Source: Elusimicrobiota bacterium (lineage in GTDB: Bacteria > Elusimicrobiota > Elusimicrobia > UBA1565). Taken from it: DNA of 41,456 nt. Shown piece by piece: positions 26,729 through 34,316 of this stretch. Below the pieces are notes generated by a model, which saw only the letters and a program-made list of their open reading frames with translations, did not search any database and was not told the DNA's origin. The DNA lies in NCBI GenBank assembly GCA_016212885.1, contig JACRDO010000067.1:1-41456 (forward strand), in the 5' to 3' direction. Positions within the stretch are counted from its first letter, which is position 1. Every line of letters starts with the position of its first letter. The translations under genes and the position numbers were made by a program.

Positions 26729-27669
26729 GGCATTCCAGGGGACACGGCAGGCGGTTTCAGGACTCCAGGCCGGACCCGTCGGTCCATCGTCGGAAAACCG
26801 AAGCCGAGCGGGTATTCCAGGATAAAACGCCCCTGACCCCGTTTGAGTGGATTCGTTTTGAGAACGGCTCGAAGGAGCCGGCGATGCGGGCCGTGGACCT
26901 GCTCGCGCCGGTCGGCAAGGGTCAGAGGGGCCTCATCGTATCCCCTCCGAAGGTCGGCAAGACGACGATCCTCAAGCAGTTCTGCCTGGCCGCCGCGGCG
27001 GCCGATCCGGGGCTCAAAGTCTACTGCGTGCTGGTCGACGAGCGCCCAGAAGAGGTGACGGACTTCCGGCGCTCCGTCAGCGCCGAGATTTTCGCCTCTT
27101 CCAACGACCGCCCTTTCCAAGAGCACATCCGGATGACCGAGAACGTGTACCAGAAGGCGCTCGCGGAGGCGGGCTCCGGCAAGGATGTCCTGATCGTGCA
27201 GGACTCCCTGACGCGCCTATCCCGCGCACACAACACCGCCGCGACCGGCAACAGGACCATGACCGGCGGGCTGGACTCCCGGGCCATGGAGTGGCCGCGG
27301 AAATTCTTCGGCGCGGCCCGGAAGCTGGAGGAAGGGGGATCCCTGACGATCCTGGCCACGATACTCGTCGACACGGGCAGCCGCATGGACGACATCATCT
27401 TCCAGGAGTTCAAGGGCACGGGCAACATGGAGCTCGTGCTCTCGCGGCCAGCGGCCGAGGCCCGCTTGTTCCCGGCCATCCACGTCAAGAACACCGGGAC
27501 CCGGCGCGAAGAGCTGCTGCTGCCCGAGCCCGTCCTGACGGGCGTCTACAAGCTCCGGCGGATGCTGGCGAACCTGAGCGACCTCGAAGCGACGAAGACG
27601 ATGATCGAGCTCATCCGCCGCTTCCCGACCAATGAGGCCCTGCTGGCCGGGGTCCAAGGAGGGATGTGA
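26725..27669 (+). CDS. rho: Short Rho-type RNA helicase lacking the N-terminal RNA-binding domain
   Basis: A 314-residue protein whose residues from about 40 onward match the Rho ATPase/translocase domain: RAVDLLAPVGKGQRGLIVSPPKVGKTT (Walker A), LVDERPEEVTDFRRSV, QDSLTRLSRAHNT (Walker B), the Q-loop area TGGLDSRAMEWPRKFFGAAR, EEGGSLTILATILVDTGS, and the R-loop FKGTGNMEL. Typical Rho has about 415 residues with an N-terminal helical subdomain and cold-shock-type OB fold binding rut RNA. Here only about 35 basic residues precede the ATPase domain, and the upstream gene overlaps its start, leaving no room for it. It may be a Rho paralogue working with another RNA-binding partner. Confidence 0.88.
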   Translation: MRHSRGHGRRFQDSRPDPSVHRRKTEAERVFQDKTPLTPFEWIRFENGSKEPAMRAVDLLAPVGKGQRGLIVSPPKVGKTTILKQFCLAAAAADPGLKVYCVLVDERPEEVTDFRRSVSAEIFASSNDRPFQEHIRMTENVYQKALAEAGSGKDVLIVQDSLTRLSRAHNTAATGNRTMTGGLDSRAMEWPRKFFGAARKLEEGGSLTILATILVDTGSRMDDIIFQEFKGTGNMELVLSRPAAEARLFPAIHVKNTGTRREELLLPEPVLTGVYKLRRMLANLSDLEATKTMIELIRRFPTNEALLAGVQGGM

Positions 27670-29075
27670 TCCGACGCCTGTGCCGGGCGTTCGCCTCGCT
27701 GGCGCTGGCCTGGGCCGCGGCGGCTCCGCTTTTCGGGGCGGATCACTTCGACCGGCTGAAGGCGAATCCCTCGCCTGAGGCGACGCGGCGGCTGAGAAGC
27801 CTCTACGAAAGCTCCAAGAGCAGAGACGTCCGCTTCTGGATCGTGCAGGCTCTCGGCAACAGGCTCCGGGAGAATGCCGACGCCGGGGCTCTCGAAGTCC
27901 TGCTGTCTGCGGCCTTAGACCGGGAGCCCGAAATTCGCGGGTCCGCGCTCCGCGCGATGGCGGGGTTCGCCGCGCTTGCAAAGGGCGAGCTCCATGGCGC
28001 CGCTCTCGCGCGGCTCGACTCCGCAGTGCTCCGCGGCCGATCCGACAAATCCCCTCCGGTGCGGCTCGGCGCCGAGGAGCTTGGAGGGGCCTTGCGGCGC
28101 TATCGCGATAAAGGCCCGCGGGCTCCGGACAAAGGCAGGGCGCCGGCAAGGCCCCTGGAGGCCCGGAGGGCCCTGACTTGGGCCTGGACCGCGACGCTCG
28201 CGGCCGTGCTCGCCGGCTGGGCCCTGCTCGGCCTCCCGGTCTTCGACGCAGCGGCAGGCGGCGGGCAGCTGGCCCGCTCGGCCTGGGCCGCATTGTCCGG
28301 AGAAAGGGCTTTCATCGCGTTCCTGGGGGTGCTCTGGGTCTGCCTGGCTCTCACCTTGGCCGGACACGGCTTCGACCAGCTCCTGCGCATCGGCGGGCGG
28401 GGCCTGGGGCACGGGAGCGGCGATTGGCTGAGGGCCTATTTCGCCGCGGGGTTCTGCGTCGTCGCTCCCGGGGTCGTAGCCTGCGCCGGCCTTACCAGCG
28501 GCCGCTTCCGGTGGGAGACTTTCCTGCGCGATCTGCCCAGGGCCGCCGCGCTCTCGGCCGCGGTCCTCGCCGTGCTTGGCCCGGCCGAGCTGGTCTACCG
28601 GCTGCTGCTGCGCCGCGCCCCGGCGCGCAGCCGCGCCCTGCGCCGGATCGGGCCGCGGGCCATCCTGGAGGCGGGATCGGTGCGCTGCGCCTGCCTGGCC
28701 TCCGCCGCGATGTCGATCGAGGGGCACGGCTTGCTGCCGGCCTTGGGCCGCGCCGCCCGGATTTCCAGGCGCTTTCCGCCGCGGCTGGGGTTCTCGGTTT
28801 TTGACTCACGGTTCACGCTGTGCTTCGCGGCGCCCGTGCTGGGCGGGCTCTATCTTCTTTTCGCGCGGGCGCTTGCGCTGGACTGGACCGCGCCGAGGCC
28901 CTTGACGGTCGCCGCCTGCGCGCTGTGGGCTTGGGCCGTGCTTGCGGCCGTCCTTTTCGCGGTCCTGCAGGCCCTGGATGGGGTGCTGTGCGCCGCGGGC
29001 TATCTAGCGGCCTCGGGCCGCCCGCTTCCGCACCGTTTGGCTCCTTTGGCGAAATATTTCGGGGGTGTCCCATGA
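27666..29075 (+). CDS. HEAT-repeat and multi-pass membrane protein, unknown function
   Basis: A 469-residue protein beginning with a GTG that overlaps the rho stop. A signal peptide or first membrane segment (about residues 8-24) is followed by a helical region at about 28-150 with HEAT-like repeats (RFWIVQALGNRL; EIRGSALRAMAGFA; PPVRLGAEELG). A basic linker leads to about six hydrophobic segments from residue 170 to 455. I do not recognise the membrane family. Ala/Leu/Arg content is very high, so similarity searches would be prone to composition artefacts. Confidence 0.6.
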   Translation: MIRRLCRAFASLALAWAAAAPLFGADHFDRLKANPSPEATRRLRSLYESSKSRDVRFWIVQALGNRLRENADAGALEVLLSAALDREPEIRGSALRAMAGFAALAKGELHGAALARLDSAVLRGRSDKSPPVRLGAEELGGALRRYRDKGPRAPDKGRAPARPLEARRALTWAWTATLAAVLAGWALLGLPVFDAAAGGGQLARSAWAALSGERAFIAFLGVLWVCLALTLAGHGFDQLLRIGGRGLGHGSGDWLRAYFAAGFCVVAPGVVACAGLTSGRFRWETFLRDLPRAAALSAAVLAVLGPAELVYRLLLRRAPARSRALRRIGPRAILEAGSVRCACLASAAMSIEGHGLLPALGRAARISRRFPPRLGFSVFDSRFTLCFAAPVLGGLYLLFARALALDWTAPRPLTVAACALWAWAVLAAVLFAVLQALDGVLCAAGYLAASGRPLPHRLAPLAKYFGGVP

Positions 29076-29458
29076 CCATGCAGAACAAGCCCGTCGCAAG
29101 CACCGAGGCGCCGGCCGCCATAGGCCCCTATTCGCAGGCGGTCCAAGCCGGAGATCTCCTGTTCGTTTCCGGGCAGATACCGGCCGAGCCGGCCTCCGGA
29201 AAGCTCGTCGAAGGGGGCGTCGCCGCGCAGACGGAGCGCGCGCTGAAGAACCTGGGAGGGATCCTGTCGGCCGCGGGGCTCGGATTCGAGCATGTCGTCA
29301 AGACCACCGTGTTCCTGACGGACATGGGCGCGTTCGCGGAGATGAACAACGTCTACGCGCGCTATTTCCCGCAGACGCCTCCGGCGCGGGCCACGGCGCA
29401 GGTGAGCGCTCTGCCCAAAGGCGCGATGGTGGAGATCGAAGCGGTCGCGCGCGGCTGA
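29072..29458 (+). CDS. ridA: RidA family enamine/imine deaminase
   Basis: A 128-residue protein of the YjgF/YER057c/UK114 family, which hydrolyses reactive 2-aminoacrylate-type enamines. The motifs AIGPYSQAV, FVSGQIP, VVKTTVFLTDM, PPARATAQV (R106, the catalytic-pocket arginine) and EIEAVA are all conserved. It has the typical size and is expected to be a trimer. The ATG at 29072 overlaps the upstream stop; a second ATG at 29078 is equally possible. It looks like a housekeeping enzyme carried in the operon. Confidence 0.95.
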   Translation: MTMQNKPVASTEAPAAIGPYSQAVQAGDLLFVSGQIPAEPASGKLVEGGVAAQTERALKNLGGILSAAGLGFEHVVKTTVFLTDMGAFAEMNNVYARYFPQTPPARATAQVSALPKGAMVEIEAVARG

Positions 29459-29471
29459 GGTGGGCCGCGCC

Positions 29472-29867
29472 ATGGACGGCCGAGCCTTCTTCGCCCTGGC
29501 CGGGGTTCTGGCGTTCCTGGGCTGCCGGGCCGTCGTCGTCGAGCTGCGCCGGGCCGTGAAGGGGCCGGTGGCGGAGGTCGGCTATATCGACCCGGGAGGA
29601 GGCCACGTGCGCTATGCCCTGCGCGGCGCGGCGTTCTTCGTGAGCCAGCGCAGGAAGGATGCGCTCAAGCTCGCGGGGCGGCATTGCGGCGGGCCCAAGG
29701 GAGGATCGAAGGATGGCGCCGTCAAGATCGTCAAGGAATGGGCCCAGGAGGATAACGAGACGCCCTACAACGCCGAGGACCTGGAGGCGTCTCTCCGTTA
29801 TAACTTGGATCACTACCGTGTGGAACCCTACCAGCATCTGCTATTCGAATGCGTGAGACCGCCCTGA
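29472..29867 (+). CDS. Small lipoprotein-like exported protein, unknown function
   Basis: A 131-residue protein. The N-terminus has a short hydrophobic run ending in FLGC (C18), a possible though imperfect lipobox, so it may be a lipoprotein. The rest is basic and ends LLFECVRPP. The ATG at 29472 is preferred because AGGTGGG lies 8 nt before it; a GTG at 29460 lacks a ribosome-binding site. It overlaps the next lipoprotein gene by 19 nt, suggesting that the two act together. No family recognised. Confidence 0.55.
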   Translation: MDGRAFFALAGVLAFLGCRAVVVELRRAVKGPVAEVGYIDPGGGHVRYALRGAAFFVSQRRKDALKLAGRHCGGPKGGSKDGAVKIVKEWAQEDNETPYNAEDLEASLRYNLDHYRVEPYQHLLFECVRPP

Positions 29868-30385
29868 TCCTCCTGCTGGCCGCGGGCTTGAGCGCCTGCG
29901 CCATCAACGACCTGCTATCCGCGGCGGCGCCGGACATTCGCCGCTATTCCCGCATCTTGGTGGCGCCTTTCGATGACCGCGACGGCCTGGGCCGCCTCTA
30001 CGCTCGGGACATCCTGCGCGAGCTCTCGGCGCTCCGGTTCAGCCCGGTCAGCCTTGAGCAGGCGGATGAGGCGGTTTCCCGGCTCAAGATCAGCGGCGGG
30101 GGGGCTCTGAGCGCGCAGGACATCTCCGCTCTGCGCCAGGAGACCCAAGCGGACGCGGTGCTCTCCGGCGCGGTGGACTGCGGCTCCCTCCCAGCGGCAG
30201 GCAGGCCCCCGGCTCCCGCGCGCGTCTCCTTCATCCTCCAGGATGCGGCCGGAGGAGAGACGATCCTGAAGGGTTCGTTCTCCCCGAAGGCCTGCGGCTC
30301 GACCAGGGATGTCCGGCCCATCGCAGCTGAGGTCGGGGCCGCCTTCAAGCGCGAGCTCAGCCGCATGAACCTGGAGGGCCTGTGA
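29849..30385 (+). CDS. Lipoprotein resembling GNA1162/TolB-N-type envelope lipoproteins
   Basis: A 178-residue protein with a clear lipobox (LLLAAGLSAC, C17). The mature part has the pattern RILVAPFDDRDG..., a helix with variable residues, then ETQADAVLSGAV. This is similar to the alpha/beta domain of GNA1162/DUF799 and CsgG-like lipoproteins that build outer-membrane assemblies. That assignment rests on pattern only. It overlaps both neighbours, and the stop overlaps the queC start. Confidence 0.6.
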   Translation: MRETALILLLAAGLSACAINDLLSAAAPDIRRYSRILVAPFDDRDGLGRLYARDILRELSALRFSPVSLEQADEAVSRLKISGGGALSAQDISALRQETQADAVLSGAVDCGSLPAAGRPPAPARVSFILQDAAGGETILKGSFSPKACGSTRDVRPIAAEVGAAFKRELSRMNLEGL

Positions 30386-31035
30386 AGAAAGCCGTGGTCC
30401 TGCTGTCCGGAGGGCTGGACTCCGCCGCCTGCCTCTATTGGGCGAAAGCGAGAGGCTGGCGCGTAGTTGCGCTCTCGGTGCGCTACGGCCAGCGCCACGC
30501 GCGGGAGCTCCGTTCGGCTCGCTCGCTCGCTCGCCGGGCCGGGGCCGAGCTCTTTGTTGTCCGCTTGAGACTGTCTTGGCTGGCGGCCAGCTCGCTCTGC
30601 GATCCCGGCCGCAAACTGCCGGATGTGCCGCTATCTAAGATCGGAAGGGGCCCCATCCCCAGCACCTATGTCCCGGGCCGCAACATGGTCTTCACGGCCC
30701 TCGGCCTTTCGCTGGCCGACGCGGTCGGGGCGCAGGCCGTCGTGCTCGGGGCGAACGCCCTCGACAGCAGCGGCTATCCGGACTGCAGGCCGGAGTTCTT
30801 CAAAGCCTTCGCGCGCGCGGCGAAGCTCGGCACACGGGGCAGGATCGCGGTCCTGGCGCCGCTCGCGAAAATGGATAAGGCGGGCATCGTCCGGCTGGCT
30901 CTGCGGCTCGGAGTCCCGCTCGATCTTACCTGGTCCTGCTACAAGGGCGGCCGCAAGCCGTGTGGGCGCTGCGACTCGTGCAAGCTGCGGGCGAAGGGGT
31001 TTAAAAAGGCCGGCGCCGAAGATCCGCTGGCGTAG
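30382..31035 (+). CDS. queC: 7-cyano-7-deazaguanine synthase
   Basis: A 217-residue ATP-dependent enzyme turning 7-carboxy-7-deazaguanine into preQ0 in queuosine biosynthesis. The PP-loop LSGGLDS lies near residue 9, YVPGRNMVF near residue 95, GANALDSSGYPDCRPEF follows, and the zinc ligands C186, C194, C197 and C200 close the protein. It starts with GTG, overlapping the upstream stop. queE lies 2.3 kb away on the same strand, separated by two minus-strand genes. It is the last gene of its operon; a hairpin follows at 31087-31108. Confidence 0.96.
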   Translation: MKKAVVLLSGGLDSAACLYWAKARGWRVVALSVRYGQRHARELRSARSLARRAGAELFVVRLRLSWLAASSLCDPGRKLPDVPLSKIGRGPIPSTYVPGRNMVFTALGLSLADAVGAQAVVLGANALDSSGYPDCRPEFFKAFARAAKLGTRGRIAVLAPLAKMDKAGIVRLALRLGVPLDLTWSCYKGGRKPCGRCDSCKLRAKGFKKAGAEDPLA

Positions 31036-31086
31036 GGCGGCTTTATGATGGCGGAATCCGTAATCTGTCTGCATTATATATATAGC

Positions 31087-31108
31087 AAATGCAGAGTTGA
31101 CTGCATTT
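31087..31108 (+). terminator. Weak hairpin terminator after queC
   Basis: AAATGCAG and CTGCATTT form an 8-bp stem with a 6-nt loop, followed by an AT-rich run (TCTATATTTTAA). A third copy of the arm, CTGCAT at 31069-31074, could pair instead with ATGCAG at 31089-31094, so two exclusive hairpins are possible. The low GC of the stem makes it weaker than a classic intrinsic terminator. The 189-bp convergent spacer (31036-31224) is AT-rich and has no gene that I can support. Confidence 0.45.
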
Positions 31109-31178
31109 TCTATATTTTAATACTCCCCTGAAATTTCTATCAAGACTTCGCTTGAAAACGTGGGGGGAAAAGAGGTCA

Positions 31179-31202
31179 AGAGCATTCCGTTATACATGCT
31201 CT
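31179..31202 (-). terminator. Possible terminator after the GNAT gene
   Basis: AGAGCAT and ATGCTCT pair over 7 bp with a 10-nt loop. On the minus strand the hairpin is followed within a few bases by CTCTTTTCC, as expected for a weak intrinsic terminator 23 nt after the GNAT stop. Confidence 0.35.
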
Positions 31203-31224
31203 GGCGCCTTAAGGCTTACCTGTC

Positions 31225-32235
31225 CTACCAGGGGTAGCCGGAGCCCGAATCCGGCGCGAACATCAAGTCGTTGTCGCTGTCGATGGCCTGCAGCGGCAGA
31301 TGCTCGTCTAAAAGGGCTGAGCGCGTCACGGCGTCTTCGCTGTGGCTCGCGAACCGGACAGGGCGGCTTCGGGGCAGGACAAGGGCCGCGGCCTCCAGGA
31401 GAGGCCGCTCGTTGGTCGCGGTCCATGCCATATCCGCGCCTTGGCGGACGGCCCATCGCAGGATCCCTCTTAAGAGCTGCCCTCTCGCGTCGGGCTCAGC
31501 GGCCCTGTCCATGTATAGGACATGGACGCGCTTCTGTCCTTGGTAGACGAATCCGCGCACGATGGCGTAGCTATCCTTGAGGCTGAACAGGCGGAAACTG
31601 TCCTTGAAGGGGTTCTCCAGCAGGCGCCACCGGATCCAGGCCTCGTCGCGGACCACCGATACCGCGGCATCGGGGCCGGCCTGAAGGATTCCCCTGAGCC
31701 TGCCGATATCCTCCGGCAGCGGCTCCGGGGAGAGCTGGGGGGCAGAGGCGAACCACGCCCGGAGCATGGCCCGATAAGGCAGGGAGAGCAGGGCCGCCGC
31801 TGTTTTGCCGATATGAATGGGAAGAGTGCGGCAGACCGTGTCGAATTTCTCCTTCCAGCCGTACTTCTTGAATACCCGGATGGACTGCTCGTTGCAGTAG
31901 GTCACGCGGTTGGGGCAGAGCTGCATCCAGGCGTTGGTCAGGCGCTGGCCGAGGCCCTGGCCTTGGAGCTCCGGGAGAACTGCGAAATCCACGAACCAGA
32001 TGGCGGGCTTCGCTTCCCCCCTGCAGTCGAGCATCACCGGGAGGAGCCCGGCTTGGCCCACCACGGCGCCCTTGTCGACCGCGACGATGGGCTCCACGCC
32101 GGGAAGAAAGCCGACCCGATACCACCAGCGCCAGTGCTTGGAGAGGAGATCCGCGCGCTCCGGGAACATGCGCGCATAGAACGCGGCCCGCTGGCCGTCG
32201 CTTACGCTGGAAAGGGCGGAGAGCTCCAGTTCCAT
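31225..32235 (-). CDS. GNAT-family N-acyltransferase
   Basis: A 336-residue protein. The N-terminal half has the GNAT acetyl-CoA-binding pattern VDFAVLPELQGQGLG (pyrophosphate loop QGQGLG at 91-96), then NEQSIRVFKKYGWKEK. The C-terminal half (from about 170) is a second, more divergent acyltransferase-like domain. It is encoded 2 nt after the polysaccharide deacetylase gene, so the pair probably modifies an amino sugar of a surface polysaccharide: deacetylation followed by re-acylation. The substrate is unknown. Confidence 0.82.
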   Translation of the reverse strand: MELELSALSSVSDGQRAAFYARMFPERADLLSKHWRWWYRVGFLPGVEPIVAVDKGAVVGQAGLLPVMLDCRGEAKPAIWFVDFAVLPELQGQGLGQRLTNAWMQLCPNRVTYCNEQSIRVFKKYGWKEKFDTVCRTLPIHIGKTAAALLSLPYRAMLRAWFASAPQLSPEPLPEDIGRLRGILQAGPDAAVSVVRDEAWIRWRLLENPFKDSFRLFSLKDSYAIVRGFVYQGQKRVHVLYMDRAAEPDARGQLLRGILRWAVRQGADMAWTATNERPLLEAAALVLPRSRPVRFASHSEDAVTRSALLDEHLPLQAIDSDNDLMFAPDSGSGYPW

Positions 32236-32237
32236 GC

Positions 32238-33281
32238 CTAGATCGCAAGCGCCAGCTTGATGCGCGTCAAAAGGCTCCGCCCCAAGCAGAAGCTCATTTT
32301 GAAGTTACTGAGTCTATCATTGTTGTCCGTTCCGAATCTCCTTAACTCGTATGCGTCCGACTTCGCACGGGTGAAGCCGGGCAGAGTGGTCAGTCCGCAG
32401 CGATAGCCCGACTCCTTGAGGAGCCGCTTCGTGCCGTCGTCGAAATCCCCGAGCCAGCCGTTCGGATAGCAGAACAGCGTGCACGGCTTGCCGACCTTCT
32501 CTTCGAGCATCCGTTTGGATAATGACAGCTCGCTCCGGGCGCCCTCCATGCCGCAGTGCGTGAGAATCGTGTGCGTATGGCCGTGGCTTCCGATGGACAC
32601 GAGCCCGCTCTGCGCCATCTCTCGGATATCATCCCATTCCAGGGGGCGGTAGATCTCCGGGGTCTCGGCGTCGATGCGCAACTTCTGCCCCAGGCGATGC
32701 TCGATCTGCTTGAGCGCTTCGGACCGGCGCGGCTCAGGCATAGTTTTGAGTTCCCGGCCGAGCGCCACAGCCGCGGCTTTCCGCGAGTCTCGGCCAGAGA
32801 GGACGAGCTGCAGCTCCCTTCCGCCGGCTTCCAGCCGGGCTTCCTTCAGGGAGGTCCTCTCCAGGGCGTACTCCACTCGGTCCGGCCACAAGGGGACTTT
32901 GTGCTCGACGAACTCCGTGGCCGGGAAGACGGAGGCCGGGACCCCGGACCCTTTGAGGATCGGATAGGCCAGCGTGTACACGGAGCGGTATCCGTCGTCT
33001 ATGGCGATGACCACCGAGTAGTTCGGGACCCGAGCGCCCCCAGCGAGATGGTCCAAGAGCCGCTCGAGCGGGATCACGGCGTGGCGTTGCTTCAGGTAGA
33101 CGATCTGTTCGCGGAATTTCGCGACATGGAGGCGGTTGGCCTGGAAGTTCTCGATGCCTTCGTGGGCGGGCTTATCCGTGAACCCGTGGTACATCAGGAT
33201 GACCGCGTCTTTCCTGTGCCAATGGCGCAGGGGCTCGTCGAGGCGCAGGGAGAAGAAGAGATCCGTCAGGGACTGCCTCAT
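32238..33281 (-). CDS. Polysaccharide deacetylase (NodB/CE4 family)
   Basis: A 347-residue protein of the CE4 fold, without a clear signal peptide. The motif-1 Asp pair is D95-D96 (AIDDGYRS, replacing the usual TFDDG), motif 2 is GSHGHTH with metal-ligand H233 and H237, and CYPNG fits motif 3. LMYHGF lies at residues 29-34. An inserted helical region (about 140-215) is larger than in NodB. The ATG at 33281 is chosen because the in-frame opening upstream runs into the divergent queE gene; there is no Shine-Dalgarno, so the message could be leaderless. Confidence 0.85.
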   Translation of the reverse strand: MRQSLTDLFFSLRLDEPLRHWHRKDAVILMYHGFTDKPAHEGIENFQANRLHVAKFREQIVYLKQRHAVIPLERLLDHLAGGARVPNYSVVIAIDDGYRSVYTLAYPILKGSGVPASVFPATEFVEHKVPLWPDRVEYALERTSLKEARLEAGGRELQLVLSGRDSRKAAAVALGRELKTMPEPRRSEALKQIEHRLGQKLRIDAETPEIYRPLEWDDIREMAQSGLVSIGSHGHTHTILTHCGMEGARSELSLSKRMLEEKVGKPCTLFCYPNGWLGDFDDGTKRLLKESGYRCGLTTLPGFTRAKSDAYELRRFGTDNNDRLSNFKMSFCLGRSLLTRIKLALAI

Positions 33282-33287
33282 CCAAAG

Positions 33288-33296
33288 GGTATAATA
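33288..33296. promoter_or_regulatory. Shared symmetric -10 element between deacetylase gene and queE
   Basis: The 22-bp gap between the two divergent start codons (33281 and 33304) contains GGTATAATA. Read rightward it holds TATAAT (33290-33295), 8 nt before the queE ATG; read leftward it gives TATTATACC, a few bases before the deacetylase ATG. Neither direction has a good -35 or Shine-Dalgarno. This looks like a bidirectional promoter giving leaderless transcripts. Confidence 0.35.
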
Positions 33297-33303
33297 ACAC
33301 TTG

Positions 33304-33999
33304 ATGGCTCGCGCCCGCATCGTAGAGGTCTTCTCGTCACTTCAGGGCGAGGGGCTCCGGCTCGGCGAACGGCAGATTTTCGTTCGGTTCGGCGGCTGCA
33401 ACCTGCGCTGCGACTATTGCGACGAGCCGCTCAGCCTTTCCTCCTCCGCCGGGGCCCTCTGGAGCGCTGCGCGGCTGAAAGCGCGGATACTCGCCTTGCA
33501 GAGGACGCGCCGCCACCGCGCGATCAGCTGGACCGGCGGGGAGCCTCTGCTGTGGGCGGAGTTCCTGCTGGAGATGATGGCTTGGGCGAAGCGGAAGGGG
33601 TTCGAGAACCACCTTGAGACGAACGGGGTCCTGCCGGCACGGCTCAAGCTCGCGGCCGGGCTCGCGGACGTCGTCGCGATGGACGTCAAGCTGCCTTCGG
33701 CCACCGGACGCAGCACGTGGCGCGCCCACGCCGCCTGCGTGCACGTGGCGCCGGAGAAGACTTTCGTCAAGGTGGTGCTGACGGCGGCGTCGCGCACGGC
33801 AGAGGTCCGCAGAGTCCTCAAGATCCTCGAGGACCTACCCGATGTGCCGCTCATCCTCCAGCCCGCGACGCCGGACCTGACGGGGAAGGTGCGCCCGATA
33901 GCGCCTGAAAGGGCCATGGCTTTCTTCAGGCTCGCCAGATCAATGCGCAAAGGGGTGCGCTTGACGCCGCAATGGCATCCGATTTGGGGGGTGCGGTAG
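33304..33999 (+). CDS. queE: 7-carboxy-7-deazaguanine synthase (radical SAM)
   Basis: A 231-residue radical SAM enzyme converting 6-carboxytetrahydropterin to 7-carboxy-7-deazaguanine, the step before QueC. The cluster ligands C32, C36 and C39 lie in GGCNLRCDYCD. The N-terminal FSSLQGEG.R.G.RQIFVRF and TGGEPLL motifs, and the C-terminal LTPQWHPIWG, are family signatures. An in-frame TTG at 33301 is less likely than the ATG at 33304. The next gene on this strand is 460 nt away. Confidence 0.95.
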   Translation: MARARIVEVFSSLQGEGLRLGERQIFVRFGGCNLRCDYCDEPLSLSSSAGALWSAARLKARILALQRTRRHRAISWTGGEPLLWAEFLLEMMAWAKRKGFENHLETNGVLPARLKLAAGLADVVAMDVKLPSATGRSTWRAHAACVHVAPEKTFVKVVLTAASRTAEVRRVLKILEDLPDVPLILQPATPDLTGKVRPIAPERAMAFFRLARSMRKGVRLTPQWHPIWGVR

Positions 34000-34073
34000 G
34001 GGCCCCGCGTCTGGTCTTGACACGCAATCCTCTCGCCCCGCCAGCTCTACGAGCGTCTTCGTGCTTCTGGGCC

Positions 34074-34101
34074 TTGACAAATCAAGGTTTCGGCTTATAC
34101 T
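34074..34101 (+). promoter_or_regulatory. Consensus promoter of a non-coding unit
   Basis: TTGACA (34074-34079) and TATACT (34096-34101) are separated by 16 nt, one of the best sigma-70-type matches in the window. The -35 is preceded by GGGCC (GGGCCTTGACA). The predicted start is about 34106-34108. No convincing protein-coding frame follows; instead the transcript runs into a strong hairpin and, 210 nt later, a terminator. Confidence 0.65.
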
Positions 34102-34161
34102 ATCAGGGTCGGGCGGCCGCAGGGCATCGCGGCCGTGAGCTTCGGAGGTGGCGTCGCAGGA

Positions 34162-34316
34162 CGTTGCCGTTCCGTCGGTTCGTTGTCTGTCGGGCTGTTG
34201 CCGTGTCGTCCTAAGTCGTTTCGTTGCCGTGTCGTTGTCGGGCCGTTGTTGTTCGTCGCCGGGTCGTCGTCGTGCCGTTGCCGGTTGTTCGTCCGTCGTT
34301 CGTTCGGTTGTGTTGG
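34162..34316. other. A-depleted low-complexity tract with degenerate CGTTGCCGT repeats
   Basis: Only two of 155 plus-strand bases are A (34213-34214), so the minus strand is almost T-free. The tract is built from words such as CGTTG, GTCGT and CGTTC. A 13-nt direct repeat (GTTGCCGTGTCGT) occurs at 34197-34209 and 34223-34235, and related CGTTGCCG copies occur at about 34162 and 34276. The surrounding DNA is not biased in this way. Confidence 0.85.
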
